A stretch of 64,000 nucleotides of DNA from Ligula intestinalis (lineage: Eukaryota > Platyhelminthes > Cestoda > Diphyllobothriidea > Diphyllobothriidae), in contig JAYGXS010000004.1 in assembly GCA_036362985.1 (NCBI GenBank), positions 68,816,062 to 68,880,061 on the forward strand. The letters run 5' to 3'. Of the stretch, positions 33,668 to 44,730 are shown piece after piece (the stretch's first letter is position 1; each line of letters begins with the position of its first letter). Under the pieces are notes generated by a model, which was given only the letters and a program-made list of their open reading frames with translations, searched no databases and was not told the origin of the DNA. The position numbers and the translations under genes are program-made.

Positions 33668-34277
33668 TAGAGGCTCAGAAAGCCCTGGGGGTGTGATTCA
33701 CGCCTTCACTAAAACCATCACTCCACGTCCTGAAAGTGGCTAAATCCGCAATATCGAACTTGTATCTAATCAAGCGCGTATTTGCTAAGTTTGACAAAGT
33801 TGTATTTGGCAAGGTATTCGGCACGTTCGTGCGACCTCAACTGGAATTTGCCATCCAAGCCCGGAGATCTTAGACAGCCAAAGACAAAAAAACCTCGAAA
33901 GGGTACAAAGACGCGCAACAAAATTAGTACGAGGCCAACGGAACTTCCCTTATGAGACCCGATTGGTAAATATTGACTTGTTTCCTCTGGATTGCAGGCA
34001 GCTACGTGGGGACCTAATCCAGGCATTTCGCATATTGCGTGGTCAGGATTACTGCCTCCAAACAAATGACTTCTTTGAGCGGGCTACCAGCTCTAGGCTG
34101 CGAGGACACCCCCTCAAGTTACGTGTGACTGAGGCAAGATTAGACCCAAGAAAATTCTTTTGCTCTAAGAGAATAATCCAGGCATGGAATCCCCTTCCTG
34201 CGGATATTGTCATGTCCCCTTCGTGAATGTTTTTAAGGCAAACCCAGACCGATTTAATGAGTATCGTCACGATTAAG
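33668..34277 (+). pseudogene. CR1-like LINE, C-terminal end of ORF2
   Basis: Plus-strand frames give TPSLKPSLHVLKVAKSAISN, then FAKFDKVVFGKVFGTFVRPQ, LEFAIQA, LERVQRRATKLVRGQRNLPY (across a frameshift), DCRQLRGDLIQAFRILRGQD and RIIQAWNPLPADIVMSPS. The order and motifs match the post-RT region of the LINE at 51490-55430 (VPSLKPSLQCVRAANRANSV; FGQIYGTFIRSHLEY; SRGDLIQTYRLV; RVIGAWNGLPEEVV), so both belong to one clade. About 200 codons, with at least two frameshifts and two stops. RT core and endonuclease are absent: a 5'-truncated copy, as is usual for LINEs. Confidence 0.85.
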
Positions 34278-34439
34278 TACTCCAAATCCAATCAATGAAG
34301 TGTTCTGAATCCAAAAATTGAAACGCTCTAACTCCAAACACTAAAATGCTAGAAATGCTATAAATATATACTATAAGTAATTTTGAAGTAGTTTTATTAT
34401 TAATATTTAACGAAATTCGTTAAGACATTGTCTAGCTCC

Positions 34440-35050
34440 GGCTTATCTGCTCACTATGTGAACTAAGTTGATCGCATCTGACGTCACATCTACCGCAACT
34501 ATGGTCCTAGGCTACGCAGCCCTGTTACACCCTTTCTCGTATCGACCGACTGCTGACGACGTGGCGGGTTCCTCGGCCCTTGGCCCAGCAAAGGCTTATC
34601 ATGGTTGCATCTCCGGTTCTTCAGGATGTTCTCGTGACTCCCATGTCTCCTCCTAGTATAGCCCTTCGGATGTAGATTTTACTCGTCATGGACGCCATGG
34701 CTGCCGTCAACATTCACAGAAGCATCATGCCCCTTTCATTCGCATACCTTCCCCACGAGCGACAGTTTTTCTCCTAAAAACCACCAATGACATTCCATTT
34801 TGAATTATGAGCCAGCCTTAGGAGTTTTTTCACTGTCTGCTTTTCTTCCTCAGTTACACTGCTGGCTCGTGTAAACTGAATGTGATTTTATCACTTGAAA
34901 CAAGCGAGTAGTCGTCTGAAATTGTGTCAACGACTTCTTTGGAATGTTCGGCTATGCCGATGCATTTCTGAACTCCTATGTACCAAGAGGGAATTCAAAG
35001 GCGTTTGCCTATATTTCCTTTAATAAATTTGACTTGACAGGACTTGACCA
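34440..35050 (+). repeat. Probable LINE 3' untranslated region
   Basis: A GC-richer tract ending in CCTTTAATAAATTTGACTTG followed by ACAGGACTTGACC. AATAAA plus short GACTT-type terminal repeats is typical of LINE 3' ends in flatworms. Whether it belongs to the ORF2 fragment at 33668-34277 is uncertain, as AT-rich DNA (34290-34440) lies between. Confidence 0.45.
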
Positions 35051-37470
35051 TAAATAATTATTACATTCAGTGTGTTTAATACTTCTGGCGATCTATTCAC
35101 GTAAATGAGGAAACCGATATAAATAGTCTGGTCATCGAAAATAGTAGATTTAACTAATCCTGTCTAAAAATACCACTAAGAATATACACTTAGAACGCTT
35201 TCAACACTTTCAAATTGCAAAACGACTTAAGTAGGCGCATATAGGACCATTAGGTGACAAAGTAAATAAACCTTGTGCTTAGTGATTATTCTCAACTTTA
35301 TTTGCCATACGAAACAACCTTGTAAATGAGCATAATACCACAGCCCTTATTTGTGTCCACGCTCATGCGACTTTACTGTCTGGATTGGGAGTGTGCAGTT
35401 GACCATGAAGGGCAGTAAGCACGGGTACTGACTACTTCACTCTCTTGTGGTCTGGCCTGGCAAACTTCACTCTCTTGCACTATACATAGAAAAGAATGGA
35501 TGCGATCACTATCTGCATCATTAAAATGTTCGAGCAATCTCTCGCCTAGATTGTCTTGAGAACAATGAAGATGATGTTTATTAAGTGCGTCCAGGGTCAT
35601 CAATACCACGAACGCGTTTTTCCCTGGCTTGTTTTATACCCAAGGCAATTAAGGTTGTTGTGCAAATGATTCCTAAAAGGTGTATGACGTGATGGTTAAG
35701 CATTTGGGTATCTGAATGAGGCAATAAGCGGTTGTTCTATTAATAGAGCGGAGTGCGTGACATCGTGGATAAAAGTGCAGCCAAAAATGAAAGATTTTGA
35801 GAATAACGAGCCACTTGAAAAATTTGAAAATTTTTATCGTACTTTAAATATATAATATATTGGGTTTCTTGATATTCCTGAAAAACACTTTGGTAGAGTG
35901 GAGGTCGTCTTCTTCAAATTAACTGGGGGCCAGCTTACCGTTCTGGTGTTAGATTTGCATAGTTCGCGGCTTGAAGCGCCGCGCACCCTTCCAATTTACA
36001 TGCACAATAACCTCACTTTAGTTTATTTCACTTGGTTTCACCTTAGTCTGCAGTTCAACTTCTTTATTTTAGTTCATGAAATAATCTGAAGTAAAGTCAG
36101 TCAAGCCTTCTTTAGCTTAAGTCTTTGATTACTCAATTTTAGTTTAAGTAAATCATTTTTTAAATTAAGTTATTTACCAATATTTGCATACTTGCAAATT
36201 TAATTATAGCGCACTCTGCTTGTTGACTGCATTGCAATAATTATTCCTGATTTTCTAATTATATAAACCACATTTTTATTTATTTTTCCTTTCTTAGTGT
36301 ATAATGAAGACTGTGTTTTCTTCCTTTCACCCGGTTTTGTATTACAGAAGGATGGGGTTTTCCCTTGCTGAGTTTGGAACAAAACTATGATTCTATCTAG
36401 ACTTTGCATCCATTAGACCTTGATTTTCTTGGTCTTAACCCAACATTGATGGGAAAAAGTTTGGTTTTACTGGACCCAGGACATACTGCCGATTTCTCTG
36501 GTTGATTTCTGTGAGAAACTCGACACTATGTTTTCAGTGGTAAGCAATTATTTGCATATTACTAAGGCTTGCATACAGACAACAATGTAGAACATGTGCA
36601 AACTGAATGTGGTTATCAAAGAAATTCTGAGGAGTTGCTTAAATCTTACCTGATTTGTATCGGCACACGGATTGACAGCTTTTTGAAAAACTATGAGGCA
36701 TTTACTTTATATTGGCATTCATATTTTGGAAAATTATAAGCCGTACTTTAAAAAACGCTTCGCCATAAAGTTTTAAAGATTTGGGTAGGAGAATTTATCT
36801 TCGTCTACATCGAAACCAAAATTGCAGTTATTTAGATAAAGGCCGACAAATTTTGTGAATGAATAATTTTCTTAAACATGTTAAACGTTTTTGTCTGGTG
36901 ATTTTACACTAAAACTACTCTTTTGAATCCCCATCACAAATAACCGAAATAGAAATATCTTTCTCTGCAAAAATGGAACATATCAACCTTTCGACAGCGC
37001 GCTGGACACTCGGTTTTTGTTGAGACAAAGCCGCAAAATGAGGCATCCGCAAGGACTTATCTTATCCGATCTTAGATTACTTGTAGGTTCCTCCCAGGAG
37101 CGGATGGTAAAGTGCACGCAAGAGCAAAACCGCGAAGGATCAAATAGAATAGTACGGCTGTTTTACATCTATTAGTCCTTGGCAGCTCCATTAGTTATGG
37201 AGCATTCAACGCATTTTTGCACTATTAATGCCTGTGCTCTTTGTCCATTAATGAGTGAGTTGTAATGTTATTGAGGCTGTTTCGTCCCTGTTTGGAACAA
37301 CTGGATCTAACCTGCGTCGCCAGTTGTTATAACTTCGACTGATAGGCAGAAGAAAGGCAATCAGCCGATTCTGATAGCATGGGCTTTTTATTTAGGGTAA
37401 CACGGAGAAGTGATTCCTAGCTTGCTCTTTACAGCCTATTTATTGGGATCTGGTCCTTCTGGAGGCAAAA
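35051..37470. other. Unassigned intergenic sequence
   Basis: 2.4 kb without a supportable gene. The short frame at 35373-35609 (minus) and others show no domain. Confidence 0.5.
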
Positions 37471-37479
37471 TAAGCTTAT

Positions 37480-38030
37480 GTAGGCCCGCTTATATACCCA
37501 TCGTCTCAGCATTTTGTTCTGCAAAAACCGTGGTTGTAGAGTTTTGGGGCTGGAAAAATAGGATAGGCACAGAAGGAAATTTTTAGAAGTAAGTGTAAAG
37601 TGAAAAAATGTAGTTGAATTTGATTCCCACGGCCTTTTAGAATCAGTTACTTTGCAAGTAAATTGAAGGTTTCGCGGCGCTTCGCGTGGTGGACTAATAT
37701 CATTCCAAAATAGAAGGGTGGACCGCGGGTAAGTTGAAGTAGATGACTTCCTTATCATCAGTTCGATTTTTTGGGAGCTTCAAGAAACCTGCAATTTAAT
37801 GTTCGGGTTTTTCGCAATAAGTTAAATGATACTACAGATTATAGAAATCTACAGATATAAATCAACAACACTTCTGAATACAGTAAAATAAAAATGCATT
37901 CAGCATTTATTAAAGTATATCCCACTGCGTGTCCTTATTCCCACCCATAAAACCTTATAACCACCGTTTTGGTAGAAGAACATGCAGGAAGTAGGGATTA
38001 GTGAGTGGGCCTACATACGCTTTTGTTACC
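37480..38030 (+). repeat. Noncoding repeat family G, copy 2
   Basis: Starts near CATCGTCTCAGCATTTTGTT and runs through GAAGGAAATTTTTAGAAGTA, AAATTGAAGG, GGTAAGTTGAAGTAGATGAC, AATGTTCGGGTTTTTCGC, AGTAAAATAAAAATGCATTC, CCCATAAAACCTTATAACCA and CATGCAGGAAGTAGGG. Same block order as the copies at 20345 and 62370. The minus-strand 109-codon frame at 37429-37758 falls inside it and is not conserved in the other copies. Confidence 0.85.
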
Positions 38031-38080
38031 CTTTTAAACTATCCCTGGCCTATATCATGCGATGTTGTTCTGGTCTGCCG

Positions 38081-38224
38081 CTGATTGGTAGTTTGCCACA
38101 CTGTGTGAGCGGTTGTAATGTGTTTTTTCTGATCCATAGTGCCCCAGGCCGTGTGAAAGGTTGTCGCATGTGCAGGCTGATCAATGGTAAATCACGCTGT
38201 GTAAGCGGTTGTTAGCGTTCGCTG
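38081..38224 (+). repeat. Three tandem 48 bp repeats
   Basis: Units start at 38081 (CTGATTGGTAGT), 38129 (CTGATCCATAGT) and 38177 (CTGATCAATGGT). Each is exactly 48 bp and shares a mid-section GTGTGA/AA(G)CGGTTGT. Divergence of 35-40% marks it as an old minisatellite or a repeated protein-coding relic. Confidence 0.65.
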
Positions 38225-39115
38225 TTTGCTTCTGCACATGACTCCATGCCGTAGGCTCTGAATGCATCACTGCTCGCGTACCTATAACAGAGGTTTTGGC
38301 ATTAGTTAGGCTATTTGCAGTGCGGAGCATATGGGTCCCGTTTTGGGTGATTATTCGAGATATTTCTATACAGATCTCAGTCTTAAAACCCCCTGATTAT
38401 TGGTTTTATATACATACAAATTTCTTTCCTCATCGGGCCCATGTACTTTTATGAAATCGAGATTTCCAAAGGCAAAAGCTTAGTTTTATCTTGTTATTAA
38501 GAATTAAAGTGGATTCCTTTTTTTCATAATGATGTATAATTTGTTTAGCTTGGTTTGATAAAGTACAATTTTCAAGTTAACTTACATTCAAGACAAAGCG
38601 GCTGCATGCCCATAGTTCTGTTTCAACTTAAATCAGCAGTATTAAGTGATTGCATGCCGTCCCATTCTGATAGTTACTCACTCGGTTGAATTGTCGGAGT
38701 ACCCAGGCGATTATTCTTGCTTCCAGTGACTGTTTCTGTCTTACCGTATGCCTGGTATTATATACGTGCCCGACGCATGAACTCTGACCTGCCTGTTTGC
38801 TGCTGGTTGACCACGAAATTAACCCCTGCCATAGTTGCGGTGGTCCCAATTGTTGGCAAGTCAGCTTGCTTACTGGTCTGCCCCTCATCGGCCAGCGTAA
38901 TGTTCAGTTGTTGCTGCCCACATCAGTTGATTTCAATCTCGTGGGTGTGGTGGTGAGGTGTAGTCCCACGCCATTCTCGTGGTTCCTGGTCTACTCTGCT
39001 TCAATTTTCATTTGTCCTCGAGCTGGTTTTGTGTCACCTAGTTACTCTGACGATGGAACCAAATGAGTGTCTCAATATAAATTGGTCCATGTCATCGGAC
39101 GTTCTTCTTTGTTTT
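38225..39115. other. Unassigned, partly GC-richer sequence
   Basis: Frames at 38717-38956 and 38797-39066 (plus) are open for 79-89 codons in different frames over the same DNA, with no domain I know. Possibly a fragment of an unrecognised retroelement. Confidence 0.3.
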
Positions 39116-39118
39116 TTT

Positions 39119-39180
39119 AGGGGATGATGAGCACGATAATGTATCTAAACGTCGAATCTTCAGAAATATAACAATAAATA
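39119..39180. repeat. PLE terminal-type motif
   Basis: GATGATGAGCACGATAATGT followed by ATCTAAACGTCGAATCTTCAG aligns with 24966-25007 at the start of PLE copy A2. On the minus strand it reads CTGAAGATTCGACG. Probably a PLE terminal-repeat fragment linked with the minus-strand PLE-C copies to the right. Confidence 0.45.
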
Positions 39181-39640
39181 CAATTTTACAATGAATACCA
39201 TTTTATTTTCTATGCAGCCTGAAACATTTTTCGGTTTAAATGAATACAGATATGATAAAAGCACAACGTAACGATGGCTTGCCGACAATTATGCGTGCTA
39301 TAATTAATTGTGGTTGCTTCTCGTCCGTTGCCTTCTCTGTAACTTTCAGATGGTATTTAATTTAACTTAGCATAAACCAACCACGCTTGCTCAATTGTTT
39401 ATTTCACAATTATTCGAGAGATTTGTAAATTGTAAGAACAGCAGGATTTGCCAATAGTAGAGAAGATGGAAGTTTCAGGAAGCAGTTCAGAAGAAGAAAA
39501 TGCGATAACTGGAATGAGAGTTTTATCTTCCATGAAGTTTTGGATTCCGTCGGGAATCCTCTATTATAGGTGTTGATAAGAAGTTCATGGTCATGCGCAG
39601 ATGGGGTGGAGACATGCACAGGCTGCACGGTATTCATAAT

Positions 39641-40075
39641 TTATACTCCATCATCCGCGTATGTGTGATAATTATTCACTTCTGTAGCCACCGCTTGGGT
39701 CTTAATTGATGCAGTACCGGCTTGACACCACGCGTTCGACTCAATAATTGCTACAACTGCCTTGTCAGCGTCGGATGCGAGCCTAATAATGACCTGACAA
39801 TTATGCCCACTGTCGTCAGAGTTGTTACTGCGCCTAGCCCTTCCACCGTAACTGATTCTTTTGCTCAGGATACTTCTCAGTAGACCGTATGGGTACGCCA
39901 AATCGTTGCGCTTGTTGATGGACTGGGGATCTGAGAACAATGACTCGAGCAGCTCGCGGCTAACGCAGTTGTCCTCTTTTGCGAGGACTTCGGCTTTGTC
40001 AAACTTGAAAATATGGCCGGGTGCCGTCGAGTAAGCTGCAACCTGGGATTTGGTGCCTTTCTTCCTCAAACTTCA
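39641..40075 (-). pseudogene. PLE-C fragment (C3), nuclease C-half and tail
   Basis: A 142-codon frame: KKGTKSQVAAYSTAPGHIFK, FDKAEVLAKEDNCVSRELLE, LFSDPQSINKRNDLAYPYGL, a Ser/Asn-rich tail (RRSNNSDDSGHN) and an end NNYHTYADDGV. This is the region after the GIY-YIG core in PLE-C (SINK..DLAYPYGLLR is the family signature). The YVGETG core is missing because another PLE-C copy abuts at about 40080. Confidence 0.85.
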
Positions 40076-40079
40076 AATA

Positions 40080-40640
40080 ATGAACTGTAAGTACCATGCA
40101 ACCTGTGCATGTTTCAACCCTATGCTCGTTGTCGTCCGAGTTGTTGCTGGGTCCGGGCCTTCTTACATGACTGTTTCTCTTGCTCGGACAGTGTTTCAGT
40201 ACGCAATACGGGAACGCCAAATCCTGGCGCTTGTTGATGGACTGAAGGCCTGAGAACCATGGCTCAAGCAGCTCGCCGCTCATGTGGTTGTCACCTTTTG
40301 CGATGATTTAAGCCTCGTCAAACTTGATAATATGGCCTGGTCCCCTCGAGTGAGCTGCAATCTGGGAGTTGGCATCTTCCTCCCTCACCACCGCAGCATG
40401 CTCGGCCATTTGCGTCCGGAGTAATCTCCCGATTTCGCCGATGTAGTTGTTTTGTTCACAACTGCACCAGATCTGGTAAACGACACCAGCCGTTTCCTGC
40501 CGCGGCAGTGGGTTTTTCGGTCTCATGACCCGGCACCTGATGGTTGCTTCTGGCCTGTGCGCAATTTCAACGCCAGATGAGGTGAGTCGAGGTTTGACCA
40601 CTCGTCTTCGGACTAACAGGCAACGTGCAATGGACAACTA
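40080..40640 (-). pseudogene. PLE-C fragment (C4), GIY-YIG nuclease
   Basis: Frame 40637-40308: HRPEATIRCRVMRPKNPLPR, then the nuclease GVVYQIWCSCEQNNYIGEIG and RLLRTQMAEHAAVVREED, and AAHSRGPGHIIKF. A stop and frameshift follow, then 40283-39999: MSGELLEPWFSGLQSINKRQ, DLAFPYCVLKHCPSKR, and the Ser/Asn-rich tail. Conserved Tyr residues of both halves of the GIY-YIG motif are present. It abuts copy C3 in the same orientation. Confidence 0.85.
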
Positions 40641-40699
40641 ACATGTCGAACATGCGGAAAATCAATAGTTAAGTGGGAGTGAGACCTGATTGGTAGGTG

Positions 40700-41310
40700 T
40701 GGCCTTATCAGCCTATGTCATGCCGTCTTCCTCTATTCCACCCAGATTGTACACCCTAACGATAGGGTTGGCTGCCTTTATAAGAAAGATGTCATCTATA
40801 AAATCCGATGCAAAATTTGTGTAACTGTATATTGTGGCCAAACAGGAAGATCTGCCTCAACACGCATCCACGAGCACCAATTAGCTATGAAGAGACGTAA
40901 CCATTTGTCTTAAGTGGCTATGTATTTCCTCGACAGAGAACACACTTTTGCATGGAATACAACACATATCGTAAGATGTTTCCCATCCGAAAATGGCCGG
41001 GAATTTCTTGAGGCTATGCACTCCGACGAATCATGCATCAATCGGCACATACATTTGGAAAGTATTTATGGACACTTGAAAGAACGGTGGAAGAAAGAAA
41101 AATGGCACGACATAGACTGATTGATGGCACACCTACCACTCAGGTCTCACCACATATAACTATTGATTTCCTGTACGTTTGAAATTTTAGTTGTTCATTG
41201 CACATTGCCTGTTAGTCCAAAGACGAGCTAGGACACCAGACTCGAAAATGTATGAATTAAAGTTACGTTTTATCTCAAAGAACAACTTCTTCTGCAAAGC
41301 ATTGTGTTCT
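40700..41310 (+). pseudogene. PLE-E fragment: GIY-YIG C-terminus and 3' tail
   Basis: A plus-strand frame from about 40771 to 41120 with one stop (TAA at 40911-40913): KDVIYKIRCKICVTVYCGQT, GRSASTRIHEHQLAMKRRNH, then HTFAWNTTHIVRCFPSENGR, EFLEAMHSDESCINRHIHLE, and IYGHLKERW near the end. It keeps the nuclease motif pair (VIYKI and VYCGQTGR). Downstream, 41195-41305 (TGTTAGTCCAAAGACGAGCT and on) is the 3' tail shared with copies at 5390 and 6800. The orientation is opposite to the PLE-C copies on both sides. Confidence 0.85.
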
Positions 41311-41689
41311 TTTGCACACCATTGAGCTGCCTAGATTAACAAATAATTGTATTAAAGATACGTTTGTGTCTTTCAGGCGTTTGGATTTTGTAAGAACATG
41401 CAGCCGACTGTTGAAAAGTCACAATTTAATAGATAATACTTTTTCTGAACATCAGCTTTAAGCCTTAAATACATTGTCAAACAACAGATACTCGTATTAA
41501 AATAAACTCTTTCACCGAAAAGCTGAAAAAATGCTACTTTTCGACTATATACATCAATAAACACAATCTAGTGTCATTATTTGTGGAGACCGAAGACCGA
41601 CCTAATGTAAAAAACACATGTCGGCGACCATCTCCTTTATCTGCCAGTAGGTGAGCTTATGCATGGGGCGTGTGATTTTCAACATTTTA

Positions 41690-42860
41690 TCAGAGGTGAT
41701 AAGTAAATAAAAAGTTAATATATGCACGCCGAAGGTGTTTCTTATTCGCTCCGACGGAGAATCTAGCAACTAGAATGGATTGTGTAGCTGATTTTTGTTT
41801 TACAGGCTTACTCTCCGTCCATTCAGAAGAATAGGATTCGATCACAGCGTCGGATGCGGGCCTAATAATTGCCTGACAATTATGCCCGCTGTTGTCAGAG
41901 TTTTTACTGCGCCTGGCCCTTTCCACGTAACTGATTCTTTTGCTCAGGAAACTTCTCAGTAGACCGTATGGGTACGCCAAATCGTTGCGCTTTTTGATGG
42001 ACTGGGTGTCTGAGAAAATTTACTCCAGCTGCTCGCGGCCCACGTGGTTGTAACCTCTTGCGAGGATTTCAGCCTAAGCAAACTTGAAAATATGGCCGGG
42101 TCCCTATGAGTGAGCTGCAACCTGGGATTTGGCGTCTTTCTTCCTCACCGCCGCTGCATGCTCGGCCATTCGCGTCCAGAGTAATTTCCCAGTTTCTCCG
42201 ACGTAGTTGCTTTGTCCACAACTACACCAGATTCGGTAAACGACTCCAGCCATTTCCTGTCGTGGCAGTGGGTCTTTTGGTCTCATGACCCGACGCCTGA
42301 TGGTTGCTTCTGGCCTGCACGCAACTCCAAATCCAAGTGGGGTGAGTAGGTGGCTGACCGCTTCCAATACATTCTTCACCTACGGAATAGCTCGCCAAAA
42401 TGCTGGGCTTTTTGGATTTGGCTTCTTTTCTCGTTTGCGTATGCACTGGTTGACAAAATTGCGCAGGTAACCACCACCATCACCACCGTCTTTATTGCAA
42501 ACGAGGACATCTAGGAAGGCCGCCTAAATGTTCTATTCCCCCTAAATCGTAAATTGAATGCCCGGGAAAACGGTGTTTAGACATTCCTTAAATGTCATCA
42601 CCTGATCCAGCTCAGTAATGACGATGCTGTCGTCCAGATACCGAGCCCAGAATTTCGGTCTGTAGTGTTGGAAAACCCACGAATCCAACCATTGCAAAAC
42701 CGCCTCTGCTATGAGTTCAAAAATAGGCGAACTTGCTCGACGATAGTTTCGTTGAAAGTAAAGTACTTCTTGAGGCAGAACTTTAGCAGCTGGATGATTT
42801 GGGCGTGCCCGAGGTGATTTTTCGTTTCCTCGTAATTCTCTAGGCTTGCCGGTGGGAAAA
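41690..42860 (-). pseudogene. PLE-C copy (C5): RT palm with YLDD to C-tail
   Basis: Minus-strand order: IIQLLKFCLKKYFTFNETIV (about 42810-42750), a motif B relic, SSPIFELIAEAVLQWLDSWV, then ARYLDDSIVITELDQVMTFK. The last contains RT motif C YLDD with both catalytic Asp intact (about 42641-42630) and TGG for the preceding Trp. Next come FPGIQFTI and FLDVLVCNKDGG, then NVLEAVSHLLTPLGFGVACR, MRPKDPLPRQEMAGVVYRIW and CSCGQSNYVGETGKLLWTRM (nuclease). The end is SIKKRNDLAYPYGLLRSFLS and an Asn/Ser-rich tail to 41690. Interrupted by several stops and shifts. Confidence 0.88.
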
Positions 42861-42959
42861 ATTTGCCCTTCGGGAGTCGTCTTCTTATGCGCAGATCCGA
42901 TTCCTGTACAGGTGTCTCGAAAATGGTGTGTTACCGAAGTGTGTTTAGTACAGACCTCC

Positions 42960-43690
42960 GGTTCATACAGAGTCAGCGAGACGCAAAGAATTTAAGCACG
43001 GCAGAGGTATGATCCGAGTGATCCTACGAGACTTTTACGCGAGGCTTGGCAAGTGTTGTCAGAGGATCGACGCAGAGAAGAAAAAGTGCATTGATTTTAT
43101 GGGCGAGAATAGTACCAAACTGCTCCAAGAGAGGGTGGCCGAGGGATCCCGAGACCACAAAGCGAAACAGGAGCCAGCACTTGAACTAAAGTTCAGCAAG
43201 CTACCTCGTTCGAATTTGTCCAAAGATGACAAACTGGTGCACAAACTGTCATCCAAGCAGCTGACGGATGAACAAATGCAGGTGTTAAGTCATGAAGCCT
43301 CATTCAACACAGCTGATGCCAGACCTGCTAACGTGGTTGCTGCAGTAGAATCAATTCTTAGCCAAACAAAAGCAACCGACAAAAGGAAAAACCTCATCCG
43401 TCACCAGTTTTCGTCCCTCCTTATGGCACATCAACCACGCGAAGCTATCTCCAAGGTCGAACTTAAGATACTTCAATAAATCAGAGCAAACAGTGACCTC
43501 GTTATCCTGCCGGTGGACAAGGGGCGGACCACTGTCGTATTGGACAGGACAGACTACATTCACAAAGCTCAAATTGTGTTAGACGATCGTCATTCCTACA
43601 TCCCATGCAAATCCAACCCCATAAAAAAGCTGACACGCGAGATCAACACAACGCTGCTGGCAATGGAGAACTCAGTCGCAATATCGCCAA
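42960..43690 (+). pseudogene. PLE N-terminal region (C6), plus strand
   Basis: One frame from about 42990 to 43690 broken by a single TAA at 43477-43479: MIRVILRDFYARLGKCCQRI, KLVHKLSSKQLTDEQMQVLS, ESILSQTKATDKRKNLIRHQ, then after the stop NSDLVILPVDKGRTTVVLDR, TDYIHKAQIVLDDRHSYIP and KKLTREINTTLLAMENS. This is the PLE N-terminal region up to just before the RT fingers, matching copies A1 and A2 (LVHNLSSKDLK; LPADKG). It stops at a foldback junction at 43690. It lies head-to-head with C5. Confidence 0.85.
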
Positions 43691-43757
43691 GCGTCGGTCG
43701 ATTGGAGATATTGCACCTGAGTTCGTCATTGCCAGCAACTTTTTGTTGATCTCGCGT
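43635..43757. repeat. Inverted repeat at PLE junction
   Basis: Arms 43635-43690 and 43702-43757 (56 bp each, about 85% complementary) around an 11 bp spacer. The left arm on plus encodes LTREINTTLLAMENSVAIS; the right arm on minus encodes LTREINKKLLAMTNSGAIS, so both are the same PLE coding stretch in opposite directions. Confidence 0.9.
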
Positions 43758-43759
43758 AT

Positions 43760-44260
43760 CGAGCAACTGTTCTGTACTGGAGGAACGAGGCGTTCTATTT
43801 TCCTGTTTAAAAAGCCAACTAAGAAAATGCTGCTTTGCTCTGGCTGCCAGTTGGTTTTGCGTTTGCCCTATGTACTTGCATCCGCAAATGCATGTAAATT
43901 CATCATTACGATTTGAAAGGGCGAGCACCGACAAGGCATCCTTCACACCAATGATTGGTAGGGCCTGAGTTGGAGAGTAAATTATTAGCTTGGCAGCATA
44001 GTAAGTTCTATTAATGGCGTTAAGCAACCATCTCTTGAAGGTATTTAAATGTTATCAGCTTGAAAGATCAAGGAAACGAAAACAGGCTTTTTGGAGATAA
44101 CTGTTTCGTAATTTTGGGTCGTAAGGGTTAACTATGCTTGTCAATAAATTGAGCTGGGTATACACGCTTCAGTGAGGTAGGTTCAAGACTTTGCAATTTG
44201 GCATTCAATGTATCTATAGAACAGATTTTTCTGGTCCTCTGAAAAAGAATATTAACTAAG
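43760..44260 (-). pseudogene. PLE-B fragment: connecting region and GIY-YIG
   Basis: Minus-strand frame 44027-43596 begins with LNAINRTYYAAKLIIYSPTQ, followed by LPIIGVKDALSVLALSNRND, the nuclease EFTCICGCKYIGQTQNQLAA, RAKQHFLSWLFKQENRTPRS and a short tail before the junction at 43757. Upstream (44260-44030) matches 50960-50790 in the copy at 50095. The YIG half (KYIGQT) and following Arg are intact. This nuclease lineage differs clearly from the PLE-A and PLE-C nucleases. Confidence 0.8.
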
Positions 44261-44289
44261 TTGCGTTTCCATTAGAAGTGAATAAAACT

Positions 44290-44730
44290 TACATAATGCA
44301 AGTATTTGTTCCAGCACGAACAACTCATACCTTGCGCTACCTGGAGGCAGCCTAAATACGGTGGTCAAAACCAGACCTATGCAAACAGTTGCAGCATGTG
44401 GTTAACAAAGCTTTGCCCTGATAAAATCCGGCTCCCAGATTTACACAGTCCCCTTCCCATTTTTTTCAACATCACAGAGTTTTTCCCATTTTTTTGCCCA
44501 CAGTGTTTTAACTTCCCTGCATTATTGATTGACCTCATGGTCATTCCCATTAACTTTGCAGTTTGTATCAAGTTTCCTGTATGAATTAATTTTTTTCATT
44601 TTCTCTTACATCATTCATGTTATGCAATGAGAGGTAGGAGCTGATGAGTGCTCCTTTAATTGATGTATTCAGTAAATGCTGCTGATCTTACAATTTACAA
44701 ATTTGCACCCGGGAAACTCTGCTTTAAATA
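44290..44730 (+). repeat. PLE-B 3' end, plus strand
   Basis: GCACGAACAACTCATACCTT followed by GCGCTACCTGGAGGCAGCCT encodes the PLE-B C-terminus (ARTTHTLRYLEAA). The rest matches the 3' region at 16540-16935, including CTGATGAGTGCTCCTTTAAT at 44641-44660. The 92-codon frame at 44306-44584 runs through this untranslated region and is not believed. Confidence 0.7.

Noticed and set aside
37429..37758. 109-codon minus-strand frame
   Set aside because: Lies inside noncoding family G and is not kept open in the other two copies.
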